Positions 53,895-64,000 of a stretch of DNA of 64,000 nucleotides are shown here, one piece after another. Source of the stretch: Theristus sp. LFF4_11 (lineage: Eukaryota; Nematoda; Chromadorea; Monhysterida; Xyalidae); NCBI GenBank assembly GCA_030248135.1, contig JASANC010004012.1, positions 1 through 64,000 on the forward strand, in the 5' to 3' direction. Both the position numbers and the translations under genes were made by a program. How positions within the stretch are numbered: position 1 is the stretch's first letter; every line of letters begins with the position of its first letter. The notes below the pieces were generated by a model, which saw only the letters and a list, made by a program, of their open reading frames with translations, did not search any database and was not told the origin of the DNA.

Positions 53895-54735
53895 CATAGT
53901 TGTTCCAGAGCCGAGGGGTTGGGGGGGGGCCGATATAGATAGCTGGAGCAAATTTTCTAGATAGATAGATAGCTGGAAAATAGCTGGAAAAGGGGCCGCG
54001 GGGGGGGCATGTGACTTTGGGGGGGGGGGGCCGGTCATAGTTGTTCCAGAGCCGAGGGGTTGGGGGGGCCGATATAGATAGCTGGAGCAAATTTTCTAGA
54101 TAGATAGATAGCTGGAAAATTTTGGGGGGGGGCCGCGGGGGGGGCCATGTGACTTTGGGGGGGGGCCGGTCAAAATTTTGAAATTTGGTAGATAGATAGC
54201 TAAAACGCTAAAAAGCTATAAAAACAGCAAAATAATGTTAAAAATGCACTAAAAATCAAGTATAAACGCGTATTTTACCTAAAATTAGCGAAATTTTCAA
54301 GAATTACGAGCAAAAATGGTCAATTTTGGTCAAAAATTGACTCATTTTATGTCTTCGACAAAAGACAAAAGACAAAAATTTTCAGATAGATAGCTGGCTG
54401 AGAAAATTTTTTAGATAGATAATAGCTGAGCCGAAAAAAACCTTTTTGATAGAGATAGATTCGAAAAAATTTTTGGGGGGGGGCCCCCCCCCCCCCCCCC
54501 CCCTAGAACAACTATGGGCCGGTCAAAATTTTGAAATTTGATAGATAGATAGCTAAAACGCTAAAAAAACTATAAAAACAACAAAATAATGCTAAAAATA
54601 CACTAAAAATCAAGTATAAACGCGTATTTTTTTGATAGATAATAGCTGAGCCGAAAAAACCTGTTTGATAGAGATAGATTCGAAAATTTTTTGGGGGGGG
54701 CCGGCCCCCCCCACGCCCCCCCCAGAACAACTATG
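53895..54735. mobile_element. hAT-like MITE with exact 8-bp target duplication
   Basis: Ends CATAGTTGTTCCAG and CCAGAACAACTATG. It is flanked by AGGTGCCT at 53887-53894 and again at 54736-54743. The empty site is seen at 29.43 kb, where GGTCAGGTGCCTTCTCGGTG is continuous. An inner element of the same family starts at 54036 (CATAGTTGTTCCAG) and ends at about 54516 (CTAGAACAACTATG), flanked by GGCCGGT on both sides. No ORF. An 8-bp duplication identifies hAT-type insertion. Confidence 0.8.
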
Positions 54736-54989
54736 AGGTGCCTTCTCGGTGAGGGGGGGGGTGCACGAGCAGCAAATTTTCCTGAGGGGGGGTGCACTGG
54801 CAGAAAAATTTCGTGAGGGGGGGGGTGCACGGGATCGCACGGGTAATACCAAATTTTTGCCTCAGAAAAACACAGAAATTCTTGTAAAATACAGAATATT
54901 TTGTGCAAACAAGCTGCTTGTTTGGTCAGAAACAACCAAATCCGTAAAACTACATTGCTAAACCGGAGCAGGAGCCGATCTCTGATCCC

Positions 54990-55690
54990 GATGTTTCATG
55001 GGACATAATTCCACAGACAACAAAATACATCCTGCGAATAAAGAAATCCTACGATTTGAGAATGAAACATGAAACAACGCAGGAAAAAACAAATGAAAAC
55101 AAATAACAAGCAAACATTGGGGCTGGTTGATGTATTCGAATAAATGAATAAAAACGGACTCAACTCAACCTCCGTTTCTATTAAGCACTGAAAAGGGACA
55201 CAGCAAGTTCTCATCAGAATAGTAATGTTTGTCACAAATATTCAAGTTGAACGCGTTTAAAAAGACCCAGTTTGCGTCGGCCAGATCTGCAAAACAAATT
55301 TTTGCGCACGGTTTGAAACGTAAACACCGCCGCAACCAACCGTCTTCGAAATCACTTGTGCAGCTCACAATTCCAACGGAACTTCAAATAACCATTTTTT
55401 ACTCATTTCCACCTATCACCTGTTCAGCTTTAACCGCACTGGACTACTGCGATGTGATAGCGACGTCGTCGAAGACGATGTTGAACTTTAATGTCCTATG
55501 CACGGACGACAAACCGCTGCGGACGAGGAATGGCACTTGCTGGCGCTGGGTAATGAGAAACAATAGCGCTGTCGCACAATATTATTGGTCTCGAAAACCC
55601 GATTTTTTTTGTTTGACGGGGAATCTTAAGCCGCAAAACAGCAGATTGCCACAGGCAACAATGTGACCAGTTGTATGAACTTTTTTGCAG
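54990..55690. other. unique-looking DNA, weak exon-like traces
   Basis: A plus ORF (55229-55666) and a minus trace at about 55500-55440 (FNIVFDDVAIT) were examined. The minus trace is followed by a stop and lacks convincing boundaries. No gene is called. Confidence 0.3.
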
Positions 55691-55734
55691 TGGTGATTGA
55701 AACGGGCTAACGGGCTAAATGGGCTAAAAATGGG

Positions 55735-55856
55735 CTAACGAAGAGAAGCGTACAGTGTTGAGTAGCGATTGAGTAGCGCGTCCATCGAGTTTCCTGTCGT
55801 TAACTGCCTATGCACCCCTTGGCGGGGCTCGATCCCCCGAGCGCACAGACAATAGT
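55735..55856 (-). repeat. SINE fragment (reverse)
   Basis: GAGTAGCGCGTCCATCGAGT, CTGTCGTTAACTGCC and B-box GGCGGGGCTCGATCCCC in reverse. A short CGGGCTAA tandem tail precedes it at 55705-55735. Confidence 0.65.
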
Positions 55857-56711
55857 CACATGCGGCGGCACTTATATCGCCTGCACGGCATGCTTCTTGA
55901 GCCACTTCCGCGAGTTGGTGAACCTGCAGAGCGTCAGCAACAATGGCAGTGCACACAAAATTCAAAATCGTGTTTTTCCAAGCCATCAAACTGCCATAGA
56001 ACATTAGCAGAGTTCACAACCCGAACAACAACAAGAAAGCAAAAAAAGCAATTGCTGCACAAAAAACGGCCGCCGGAGCTCGACCAGCACTGCTGATGAG
56101 TCCGTTCAAGGTGAAAGTGGGAAATTTATGGTTAGTCACACACAGGTATGTACATGTACGCAGTGATTGTAAAAAATAAACTTGGCGGTGTGATCAACAA
56201 CAACTGAGTCTGTGGATTGTTCTCTTGACGTTTTACGTTTGCATATAATCACCAATTATTTTCAGTTTCAGTTTATTTGGCTAATATATGCAACTCGCTG
56301 ATTGGTCGGCTCCTTGCGCTCCGCACCCTTTGTTGTGTTGTCGCGTGTTTTCTTGTTCGCGTGCCGTAGGAATAAAACTGAAAACCAGAGAAAATTCTTT
56401 GCTTATTTATCTTTTAAATTTTAAAAACAAAAACATCAGCACGCCGATTGGCTGTCAGATTATAAAGCTTACCAGCTAAGCTAAGACACAGCGAAAAATC
56501 GCTCGAGACGAGACACGTCTTGCGGCAACCCTATCTATTCTTAGCGTGTTTTAAGCATTATTTAGCGGTTTTTATCGCTTTTCAGCGTTTCAGCAATCTA
56601 TCTATCTGATTTCAAAATTTTGACCGCCCCTCCGCGCCCCCCCCAAATTTTGCAGCTATTTATCTATATCGCCTCCCCCCAAACTTCCAGCTCTGGAACA
56701 ACTGTACTCAC

Positions 56712-56893
56712 AGCGTCTTGTCCTCCTGTAGTGGACTGGCCAGTTTCTTGAAACGTGAAATATTTCTCGAACACCGTCGCGAAACATTGCTGCTTCAATA
56801 ATGACGCTTCTGTGATCGATCAGCTCTGTATAGTCGTCGGGAAGATTGTTTAAATTCGTACACCAGTGAAACGCTGTAGATCCGCTTTAGCAC
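56712..56893 (-). pseudogene. ARPC2 (Arp2/3 complex p34) pseudo-exon
   Basis: Between an acceptor (GTGTTCCAG) and a strong donor (GACGCT|GTGAGTAC), three frames in turn give VLKRIYSVSLVYEF, NLPDDYTELIDHRSVI and KQQCFATVFEKYFTFQETGQ. They follow the order of the ARPC2 segment '..LLKRVYG...YNVSLLYDLENLP...VH...LKRNCFASVFEKYFQFQ'. Two single-base shifts (after EF in TTTAAAC, and after VI in ATTATTG) break the frame, and about ten residues after KRIY are missing. Either a decayed exon with intact splice sites, or sequencing errors in a real exon. No partner exons were confirmed nearby. Functional ARPC2 nucleates branched actin. Confidence 0.55.
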
Positions 56894-56899
56894 CTGGAA

Positions 56900-57400
56900 C
56901 ACAAACAATGAAAAACAAAACAATGACACCAGACCAAACGACAAGCAAAAGTCCCTCAAAAAATGGACAAACACAAAGCACTTGGACAACTTCGCGACGC
57001 GAAATTGCAATTGAACGGAATCGAATTGGAATTGATTTCATTTGGTCCGTCGGTTGACTCCATATTAAAATTGAAACGAATTGAAAAAAATGAATTGATG
57101 GAAAAGGAAAGGAAGGAAACAAACAACAAAATTGCTTGTCGTTCCTTTTCCAATCAACTCACTCACTCAACTAAAAGTAAAACACCTTTTTGATGTTTCC
57201 TAATTTTTCAAAACCAGTTTTTTCAGCGTCATCAAGTTTGTTTTCTCGTTCTTTTCAAAACAAACTGTGTTTCTTCAGGCACTTTCTTTTTCTTTCTTGT
57301 TTCTTCTTACGTTCTCTTCCTTCATTAAAATAAAATAAAAAAGAGAAGTTTAAATCGAGTTAATACACGCTTCGGGTTTAGGTATGTAGGCAAACCAACA
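56900..57400. other. no gene seen
   Basis: A/T- and purine-rich sequence (GGAAAAGGAAAGGAAGGAAAC; TTTCTTTTTCTTTCTTGTTTC) without coding character. This would be the 5' side of the ARPC2-like exon; no upstream partner exon was found. Confidence 0.4.
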
Positions 57401-57619
57401 AAATCTATGCAGGGGCAGACACAAACGTCAAGAAAAATGCAAAAATTACGGTATTTTTGGAAAAAATTGAGATGAGATTGACCACCGTGAGGGGGGGGTG
57501 CGATCCCGTGTTTTCTCGCGGAGGGGGGTGGGGGTAGGGTTAGGGGAAAAAAAATCCGGATTTTTTTTTAAATTTAAAAAAAAAAATTTAAAAAAAAAAT
57601 TTTTTTTACAAGTTAGGTT

Positions 57620-58480
57620 TGTTCGAAGCGTCTCGTCGAGCTGAGTTCATCTAGACTATTTTCAGAACGATCCGGAAAACTATAAGAGCGAAAATCGTGT
57701 TTTATTGAAATTATGTCCATTTCATAGAGGGAAAGTTGCATTTTCAACAGTAAAACAGGACAATTTTCGACGTGTACTTGAATATTGAACCGTTCTTAGT
57801 TGTTCCTCTTTAGAAAATTACCAAAATTTGACTGTGTTCAAAAATTCCTGTTTGCTGCAGCTAAGTCGGCAACCCCTGTCGACCCGGTCGCCCCCCCCAA
57901 GACACTTACTTTCAGGTTCAACCAGCTATGCTATCTGCCACATGGCGAGAGCCCACTCTTCAAATCATCGTATCGAAAACACGTACCATGATTTCGCGAT
58001 CACGTTGCGGGCAACTGACAGACGCAAGTTTAACACGTTAGTTTAGCTCAGCACGCAAGTTTTAACATGTGGCCATGTTATCGGGTATCTGAAAAACGGT
58101 CGTGTGATGTGGTATTAACCAACATCTCCGCTCCAATTGTTTAACAATATATCGCACAACTCCATTGTAGACCTATAACATACGCCAATCAACAAAATAT
58201 CATGTTCATCTCATGGCCCACCACCGACTGAAAAAACATGTTCTAAGTTGCAAGAAAACGATTTCTGAAACGATATTTCAATTCAGTTAAGTCATTTCAA
58301 CGCTAAAAATTGACTCTAGAAGTCATCCAAATCGAAAAACATGGAGTACGTCGGTCAAAATGACCAAATAATGACATGTACCTAAGCACACAAAGAAGTT
58401 GGGAAGAAAATTTGGTTTGAACTTTCAAAAAATTATGCCATAAATCGAATTTTCAGAGCAAAGTAGAAGAAAAATTTTTC
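57620..58480. other. no gene seen
   Basis: Holds the 64-bp segment shared with 12.6 kb (57877-57938) and otherwise AT-rich sequence without recognised structure. Confidence 0.4.
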
Positions 58481-58734
58481 AATTTTTTTTTTTAAGTTTG
58501 AAAAAAAATCCAAATTTTTTTTTTTAACGAAAAAAAATAAAAAAAAATTTTTTTTTTTCAAAGCCCCTAACCCTAGGTGGGGGGAGTCTAGTACCCGTGT
58601 CGAGGTAAAGGGGGGGAGGGGGGGTACACGGGTATCTGCCCGTGCACGGGCAGGATTTTTGGCTGAGGGGGGGGATGGACCCCCCACCTAGGGTTGTTAA
58701 AAAAAACAAAAATCGTCATTTTTGTTTAAAAAAA

Positions 58735-58980
58735 AAAATTAAAAAAAAAAAAAAATTTCAAAAATCAAAGTTGTGCTAAATCAATCAGGGAGTCCGAAGA
58801 ACCACATATGATATGCAAGCGCCTCCCGAATGACTCCCGTATGGCGGAACTTTGCAGATTTTGTTTTGGTGACCTCAATTACCCCTTTTCCAAACCGTCA
58901 CCATGCCTCTTCTTGTGTTTTGACCTCCAAAACGTCACTAATTGTCCCCAGCTAAGCTAATGCTAAAGTGAAGACAAACA
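58735..58980. repeat. repeat D, reverse, truncated at the satellite junction
   Basis: Reverse copy of the repeat D tail (CAACTTTGCAGATTTTG-type, ATTGTCCCCAGCTAAGC, AAGTGAAGACAAACATA). It stops at about 58980, only about 25 bp before the first 148-bp monomer. Confidence 0.7.
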
Positions 58981-59004
58981 TAAATGTTTTTACCCATAAA
59001 CTTG

Positions 59005-62000
59005 AGGTACTTTCCGCTGTTCTCGGTGTTCTGCTGGTGACTTTTTTCGTTTCGCGGGCTGTCAGGCTGCCAAGGCGCCACGCGAGCGCTGATTGGCCAG
59101 TGGCCCAACTTGTGCTCCGGTCGCTATCTCTACGCGCAGATCACCTACTTACAGGTACTTTCCGCTGTTCTCGGTGTTCTGCTGGTGACTTTTTTCGTTT
59201 CGCGGGCTGTCAGGCTGCCAAGGCGCCACGCGAGCGCTGATTGGCCAGTGGCCCAACTTGTGCTCCGGTCGCTATCTCTACGCGCAGATCACCTACTTAC
59301 AGGTACTTTCCGCTGTTCTCGGTGTTCTGCTGGTGACTTTTTTCGTTTCGCGGGCTGTCAGGCTGCCAAGGCGCCACGCGAGCGCTGATTGGCCAGTGGC
59401 CCAACTTGTGCTCCGGTCGCTATCTCTACGCGCAGATCACCTACTTACAGGTACTTTCCGCTGTTCTCGGTGTTCTGCTGGTGACTTTTTTCGTTTCGCG
59501 GGCTGTCAGGCTGCCAAGGCGCCACGCGAGCGCTGATTGGCCAGTGGCCCAACTTGTGCTCCGGTCGCTATCTCTACGCGCAGATCACCTACTTACAGGT
59601 ACTTTCCGCTGTTCTCGGTGTTCTGCTGGTGACTTTTTTCGTTTCGCGGGCTGTCAGGCTGCCAAGGCGCCACGCGAGCGCTGATTGGCCAGTGGCCCAA
59701 CTTGTGCTCCGGTCGCTATCTCTACGCGCAGATCACCTACTTACAGGTACTTTCCGCTGTTCTCGGTGTTCTGCTGGTGACTTTTTTCGTTTCGCGGGCT
59801 GTCAGGCTGCCAAGGCGCCACGCGAGCGCTGATTGGCCAGTGGCCCAACTTGTGCTCCGGTCGCTATCTCTACGCGCAGATCACCTACTTACAGGTACTT
59901 TCCGCTGTTCTCGGTGTTCTGCTGGTGACTTTTTTCGTTTCGCGGGCTGTCAGGCTGCCAAGGCGCCACGCGAGCGCTGATTGGCCAGTGGCCCAACTTG
60001 TGCTCCGGTCGCTATCTCTACGCGCAGATCACCTACTTACAGGTACTTTCCGCTGTTCTCGGTGTTCTGCTGGTGACTTTTTTCGTTTCGCGGGCTGTCA
60101 GGCTGCCAAGGCGCCACGCGAGCGCTGATTGGCCAGTGGCCCAACTTGTGCTCCGGTCGCTATCTCTACGCGCAGATCACCTACTTACAGGTACTTTCCG
60201 CTGTTCTCGGTGTTCTGCTGGTGACTTTTTTCGTTTCGCGGGCTGTCAGGCTGCCAAGGCGCCACGCGAGCGCTGATTGGCCAGTGGCCCAACTTGTGCT
60301 CCGGTCGCTATCTCTACGCGCAGATCACCTACTTACAGGTACTTTCCGCTGTTCTCGGTGTTCTGCTGGTGACTTTTTTCGTTTCGCGGGCTGTCAGGCT
60401 GCCAAGGCGCCACGCGAGCGCTGATTGGCCAGTGGCCCAACTTGTGCTCCGGTCGCTATCTCTACGCGCAGATCACCTACTTACAGGTACTTTCCGCTGT
60501 TCTCGGTGTTCTGCTGGTGACTTTTTTCGTTTCGCGGGCTGTCAGGCTGCCAAGGCGCCACGCGAGCGCTGATTGGCCAGTGGCCCAACTTGTGCTCCGG
60601 TCGCTATCTCTACGCGCAGATCACCTACTTACAGGTACTTTCCGCTGTTCTCGGTGTTCTGCTGGTGACTTTTTTCGTTTCGCGGGCTGTCAGGCTGCCA
60701 AGGCGCCACGCGAGCGCTGATTGGCCAGTGGCCCAACTTGTGCTCCGGTCGCTATCTCTACGCGCAGATCACCTACTTACAGGTACTTTCCGCTGTTCTC
60801 GGTGTTCTGCTGGAGGCTGTTCCGTTTTCGCGGGCTGTCAGGCTGCCAAGGCGCCACGCGAGCGCTGATTGGCCAGTGGCCCAACTTGTGCTCCGGTCGC
60901 TATCTCTACGCGCAGATCACCTACTTACAGGTACTTTCCGCTGTTCTCGGTGTTCTGCTGGTGACTTTTTTCGTTTCGCGGGCTGTCAGGCTGCCAAGGC
61001 GCCACGCGAGCGCTGATTGGCCAGTGGCCCAACTTGTGCTCCGGTCGCTATCTCTACGCGCAGATCACCTACTTACAGGTACTTTCCGCTGTTCTCGGTG
61101 TTCTGCTGGTGACTTTTTTCGTTTCGCGGGCTGTCAGGCTGCCAAGGCGCCACGCGAGCGCTGATTGGCCAGTGGCCCAACTTGTGCTCCGGTCGCTATC
61201 TCTACGCGCAGATCACCTACTTACAGGTACTTTCCGCTGTTCTCGGTGTTCTGCTGGTGACTTGTTTCGTGTCGCGGGCTGTCAGGCTGCCAAGGCGCCA
61301 CGCGAGCGCTGATTGGCCAGTGGCCCAACTTGTGCTCCGGTCGCTATCTCTACGCGCAGATCACCTACTTACAGGTACTTTCCGCTGTTCTCGGTGTTCT
61401 GCTGGTGACTTTTTTCGTTTCGCGGGCTGTCAGGCTGCCAAGGCGCCACGCGAGCGCTGATTGGCCAGTGGCCCAACTTGTGCTCCGGTCGCTATCTCTA
61501 CGCGCAGATCACCTACTTACAGGTACTTTCCGCTGTTCTCGGTGTTCTGCTGGTGACTTTTTTCGTTTCGCGGGCTGTCAGGCTGCCAAGGCGCCACGCG
61601 AGCGCTGATTGGCCAGTGGCCCAACTTGTGCTCCGGTCGCTATCTCTACGCGCAGATCACCTACTTACAGGTACTTTCCGCTGTTCTCGGTGTTCTGCTG
61701 GTGACTTTTTTCGTTTCGCGGGCTGTCAGGCTGCCAAGGCGCCACGCGAGCGCTGATTGGCCAGTGGCCCAACTTGTGCTCCGGTCGCTATCTCTACGCG
61801 CAGATCACCTACTTACAGGTACTTTCCGCTGTTCTCGGTGTTCTGCTGGTGACTTTTTTCGTTTCGCGGGCTGTCAGGCTGCCAAGGCGCCACGCGAGCG
61901 CTGATTGGCCAGTGGCCCAACTTGTGCTCCGGTCGCTATCTCTACGCGCAGATCACCTACTTACAGGTACTTTCCGCTGTTCTCGGTGTTCTGCTGGTGA

Positions 62001-64000
62001 CTTTTTTCGTTTCGCGGGCTGTCAGGCTGCCAAGGCGCCACGCGAGCGCTGATTGGCCAGTGGCCCAACTTGTGCTCCGGTCGCTATCTCTACGCGCAGA
62101 TCACCTACTTACAGGTACTTTCCGCTGTTCTCGGTGTTCTGCTGGTGACTTTTTTCGTTTCGCGGGCTGTCAGGCTGCCAAGGCGCCACGCGAGCGCTGA
62201 TTGGCCAGTGGCCCAACTTGTGCTCCGGTCGCTATCTCTACGCGCAGATCACCTACTTACAGGTACTTTCCGCTGTTCTCGGTGTTCTGCTGGTGACTTT
62301 TTTCGTTTCGCGGGCTGTCAGGCTGCCAAGGCGCCACGCGAGCGCTGATTGGCCAGTGGCCCAACTTGTGCTCCGGTCGCTATCTCTACGCGCAGATCAC
62401 CTACTTACAGGTACTTTCCGCTGTTCTCGGTGTTCTGCTGGTGACTTTTTTCGTTTCGCGGGCTGTCAGGCTGCCAAGGCGCCACGCGAGCGCTGATTGG
62501 CCAGTGGCCCAACTTGTGCTCCGGTCGCTATCTCTACGCGCAGATCACCTACTTACAGGTACTTTCCGCTGTTCTCGGTGTTCTGCTGGTGACTTTTTTC
62601 GTTTCGCGGGCTGTCAGGCTGCCAAGGCGCCACGCGAGCGCTGATTGGCCAGTGGCCCAACTTGTGCTCCGGTCGCTATCTCTACGCGCAGATCACCTAC
62701 TTACAGGTACTTTCCGCTGTTCTCGGTGTTCTGCTGGTGACTTTTTTCGTTTCGCGGGCTGTCAGGCTGCCAAGGCGCCACGCGAGCGCTGATTGGCCAG
62801 TGGCCCAACTTGTGCTCCGGTCGCTATCTCTACGCGCAGATCACCTACTTACAGGTACTTTCCGCTGTTCTCGGTGTTCTGCTGGTGACTTTTTTCGTTT
62901 CGCGGGCTGTCAGGCTGCCAAGGCGCCACGCGAGCGCTGATTGGCCAGTGGCCCAACTTGTGCTCCGGTCGCTATCTCTACGCGCAGATCACCTACTTAC
63001 AGGTACTTTCCGCTGTTCTCGGTGTTCTGCTGGTGACTTTTTTCGTTTCGCGGGCTGTCAGGCTGCCAAGGCGCCACGCGAGCGCTGATTGGCCAGTGGC
63101 CCAACTTGTGCTCCGGTCGCTATCTCTACGCGCAGATCACCTACTTACAGGTACTTTCCGCTGTTCTCGGTGTTCTGCTGGTGACTTTTTTCGTTTCGCG
63201 GGCTGTCAGGCTGCCAAGGCGCCACGCGAGCGCTGATTGGCCAGTGGCCCAACTTGTGCTCCGGTCGCTATCTCTACGCGCAGATCACCTACTTACAGGT
63301 ACTTTCCGCTGTTCTCGGTGTTCTGCTGGTGACTTTTTTCGTTTCGCGGGCTGTCAGGCTGCCAAGGCGCCACGCGAGCGCTGATTGGCCAGTGGCCCAA
63401 CTTGTGCTCCGGTCGCTATCTCTACGCGCAGATCACCTACTTACAGGTACTTTCCGCTGTTCTCGGTGTTCTGCTGGTGACTTTTTCGTTTCGCGGGCTG
63501 TCAGGCTGCCAAGGCGCCACGCGAGCGCTGATTGGCCAGTGGCCCAACTTGTGCTCCGGTCGCTATCTCTACGCGCAGATCACCTACTTACAGGTACTTT
63601 CCGCTGTTCTCGGTGTTCTGCTGGTGACTTTTTTCGTTTCGCGGGCTGTCAGGCTGCCAAGGCGCCACGCGAGCGCTGATTGGCCAGTGGCCCAACTTGT
63701 GCTCCGGTCGCTATCTCTACGCGCAGATCACCTACTTACAGGTACTTTCCGCTGTTCTCGGTGTTCTGCTGGTGACTTTTTCGTTTCGCGGGCTGTCAGG
63801 CTGCCAAGGCGCCACGCGAGCGCTGATTGGCCAGTGGCCCAACTTGTGCTCCGGTCGCTATCTCTACGCGCAGATCACCTACTTACAGGTACTTTCCGCT
63901 GTTCTCGGTGTTCTGCTGGTGACTTTTTTCGTTTCGCGGGCTGTCAGGCTGCCAAGGCGCCACGCGAGCGCTGATTGGCCAGTGGCCCAACTTGTGCTCC
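59005..64000. repeat. 148-bp tandem satellite, ~33.7 copies, open at right edge
   Basis: Monomer starts AGGTACTTTCCGCTGTTCTC and contains GGTGACTTTTTTCGTTTCGC, GCGCTGATTGGCCAGTGGCC, CTCCGGTCGCTATCTCTACG and ATCACCTACTTAC. Copies are nearly identical. Seen variants: a changed stretch at about 60813-60830 (GGAGGCTGTTCCGTTTTCG), point changes at about 61264-61272 (GACTTGTTTCGTGTCG), and two 147-bp copies with one T less (about 63482 and 63778). The unit is GC-rich, unlike the AT-rich surroundings. Since 148 = 3x49+1, the frame rotates each copy and a stop closes every ORF after 92 codons, so the array is not one coding repeat. The true length is unknown because it continues past 64000. Confidence 0.95.

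Larger units (their letters stand above)
52090..58700. repeat. G/C-homopolymer repeat block 2, from 54 bp upstream of E(z) ATG
   Basis: Mosaic of the modules in block 1 and of repeat D. Pieces: CATAGTTGTTCCAGAGCC module (52091-52200), G-run module (52430-52640), repeat D copies (52645-52860, 53025-53340, 53565-53820), nested hAT-like MITEs (53895-54735), TGCACGGG modules (54740-54860), segments shared with 29.6-29.8 kb (57410-57535, 58575-58690), and A/T homopolymer tracts (57550-57610, 58480-58560). An AACCCTA/TAGGGTT-like phrase recurs at the module joints. No gene other than the ARPC2-like pseudo-exon. Confidence 0.75.

Noticed and set aside
55430..55540. FNIVFDDVAIT on the minus strand as a prohibitin or ARPC2 exon
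   Set aside because: Only about 11 residues match, a stop follows within three codons and no convincing borders or neighbouring exons were found.
59100..63980. Repeated 92-codon ORFs starting MCSGRYLYAQIT as a membrane-protein gene family
   Set aside because: They are shadows of the 148-bp satellite; the frame rotates each unit, starts are non-ATG and every ORF closes at the same place. The hydrophobic stretch is a by-product of the repeated bases.
59005..64000. CRISPR array
   Set aside because: The whole 148-bp unit is repeated without unique spacers, and the host is a spliced-gene eukaryote.

Overview
This is eukaryotic, animal (metazoan) DNA. Its genes are split into many short GC-rich exons separated by AT-rich introns with T-rich TTTCAG-type acceptors. 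They encode animal regulatory proteins: an E(z)/EZH histone methyltransferase, a SENP6/7-type SUMO protease, RNA polymerase II subunit RPB3, a GPI-anchored Ly6-type protein and a Ykt6-like longin protein. The splice-site style and heavy MITE load would fit a small invertebrate such as a basal nematode or another ecdysozoan, but the sequence alone does not fix the lineage. Exon models were read by eye. In the four large models the exon phases close exactly (summed CDS length divisible by three), which is strong internal support.

Layout: 0.3-0.5 kb (-) CARD-like exon of a gene that leaves the window on the left. 1.6-12.5 kb (-) SENP6/7-like SUMO protease with a very long Gln-rich middle. 12.6-15.6 kb block of homopolymeric G/C repeat elements. 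16.5-18.1 kb (-) C-terminal part of a hAT-type transposase. 18.56-18.86 kb (+) small putative secreted protein. 19.4-26 kb mobile-element debris: inverted-repeat elements, a duplicated mariner transposase remnant and tRNA-derived SINEs. 26-31.8 kb mostly repeats and non-coding DNA, including a 1.1-kb TA-flanked inverted-repeat element. 31.85-34.28 kb (+) eight-exon Ly6-type gene. 36.07-37.17 kb (+) longin-only Ykt6-like gene. 37.9-41.3 kb (-) RPB3, tail-to-tail with the previous gene. 41.95-52.04 kb (-) complete 15-exon E(z) gene. 52.1-58.98 kb second G/C-run repeat block containing an ARPC2-like pseudo-exon. 59.0-64.0 kb an almost perfect 148-bp tandem satellite running off the right edge.

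The host genes do not form a pathway. E(z) (PRC2 H3K27 methylation), RPB3 (Pol II core) and the SUMO protease are nuclear; the Ly6-type and Ykt6-like products belong to the cell surface and membrane traffic. The most unusual layer is the repeat ecology: at least seven inverted-repeat families are nested into one another and into introns, in one case about 22 nt from an E(z) splice acceptor. A G-run hAT-like family with an exact 8-bp target duplication flanks the 5' ends of both E(z) and the SENP gene. I found no CRISPR array, operon or prokaryote-type defence system.
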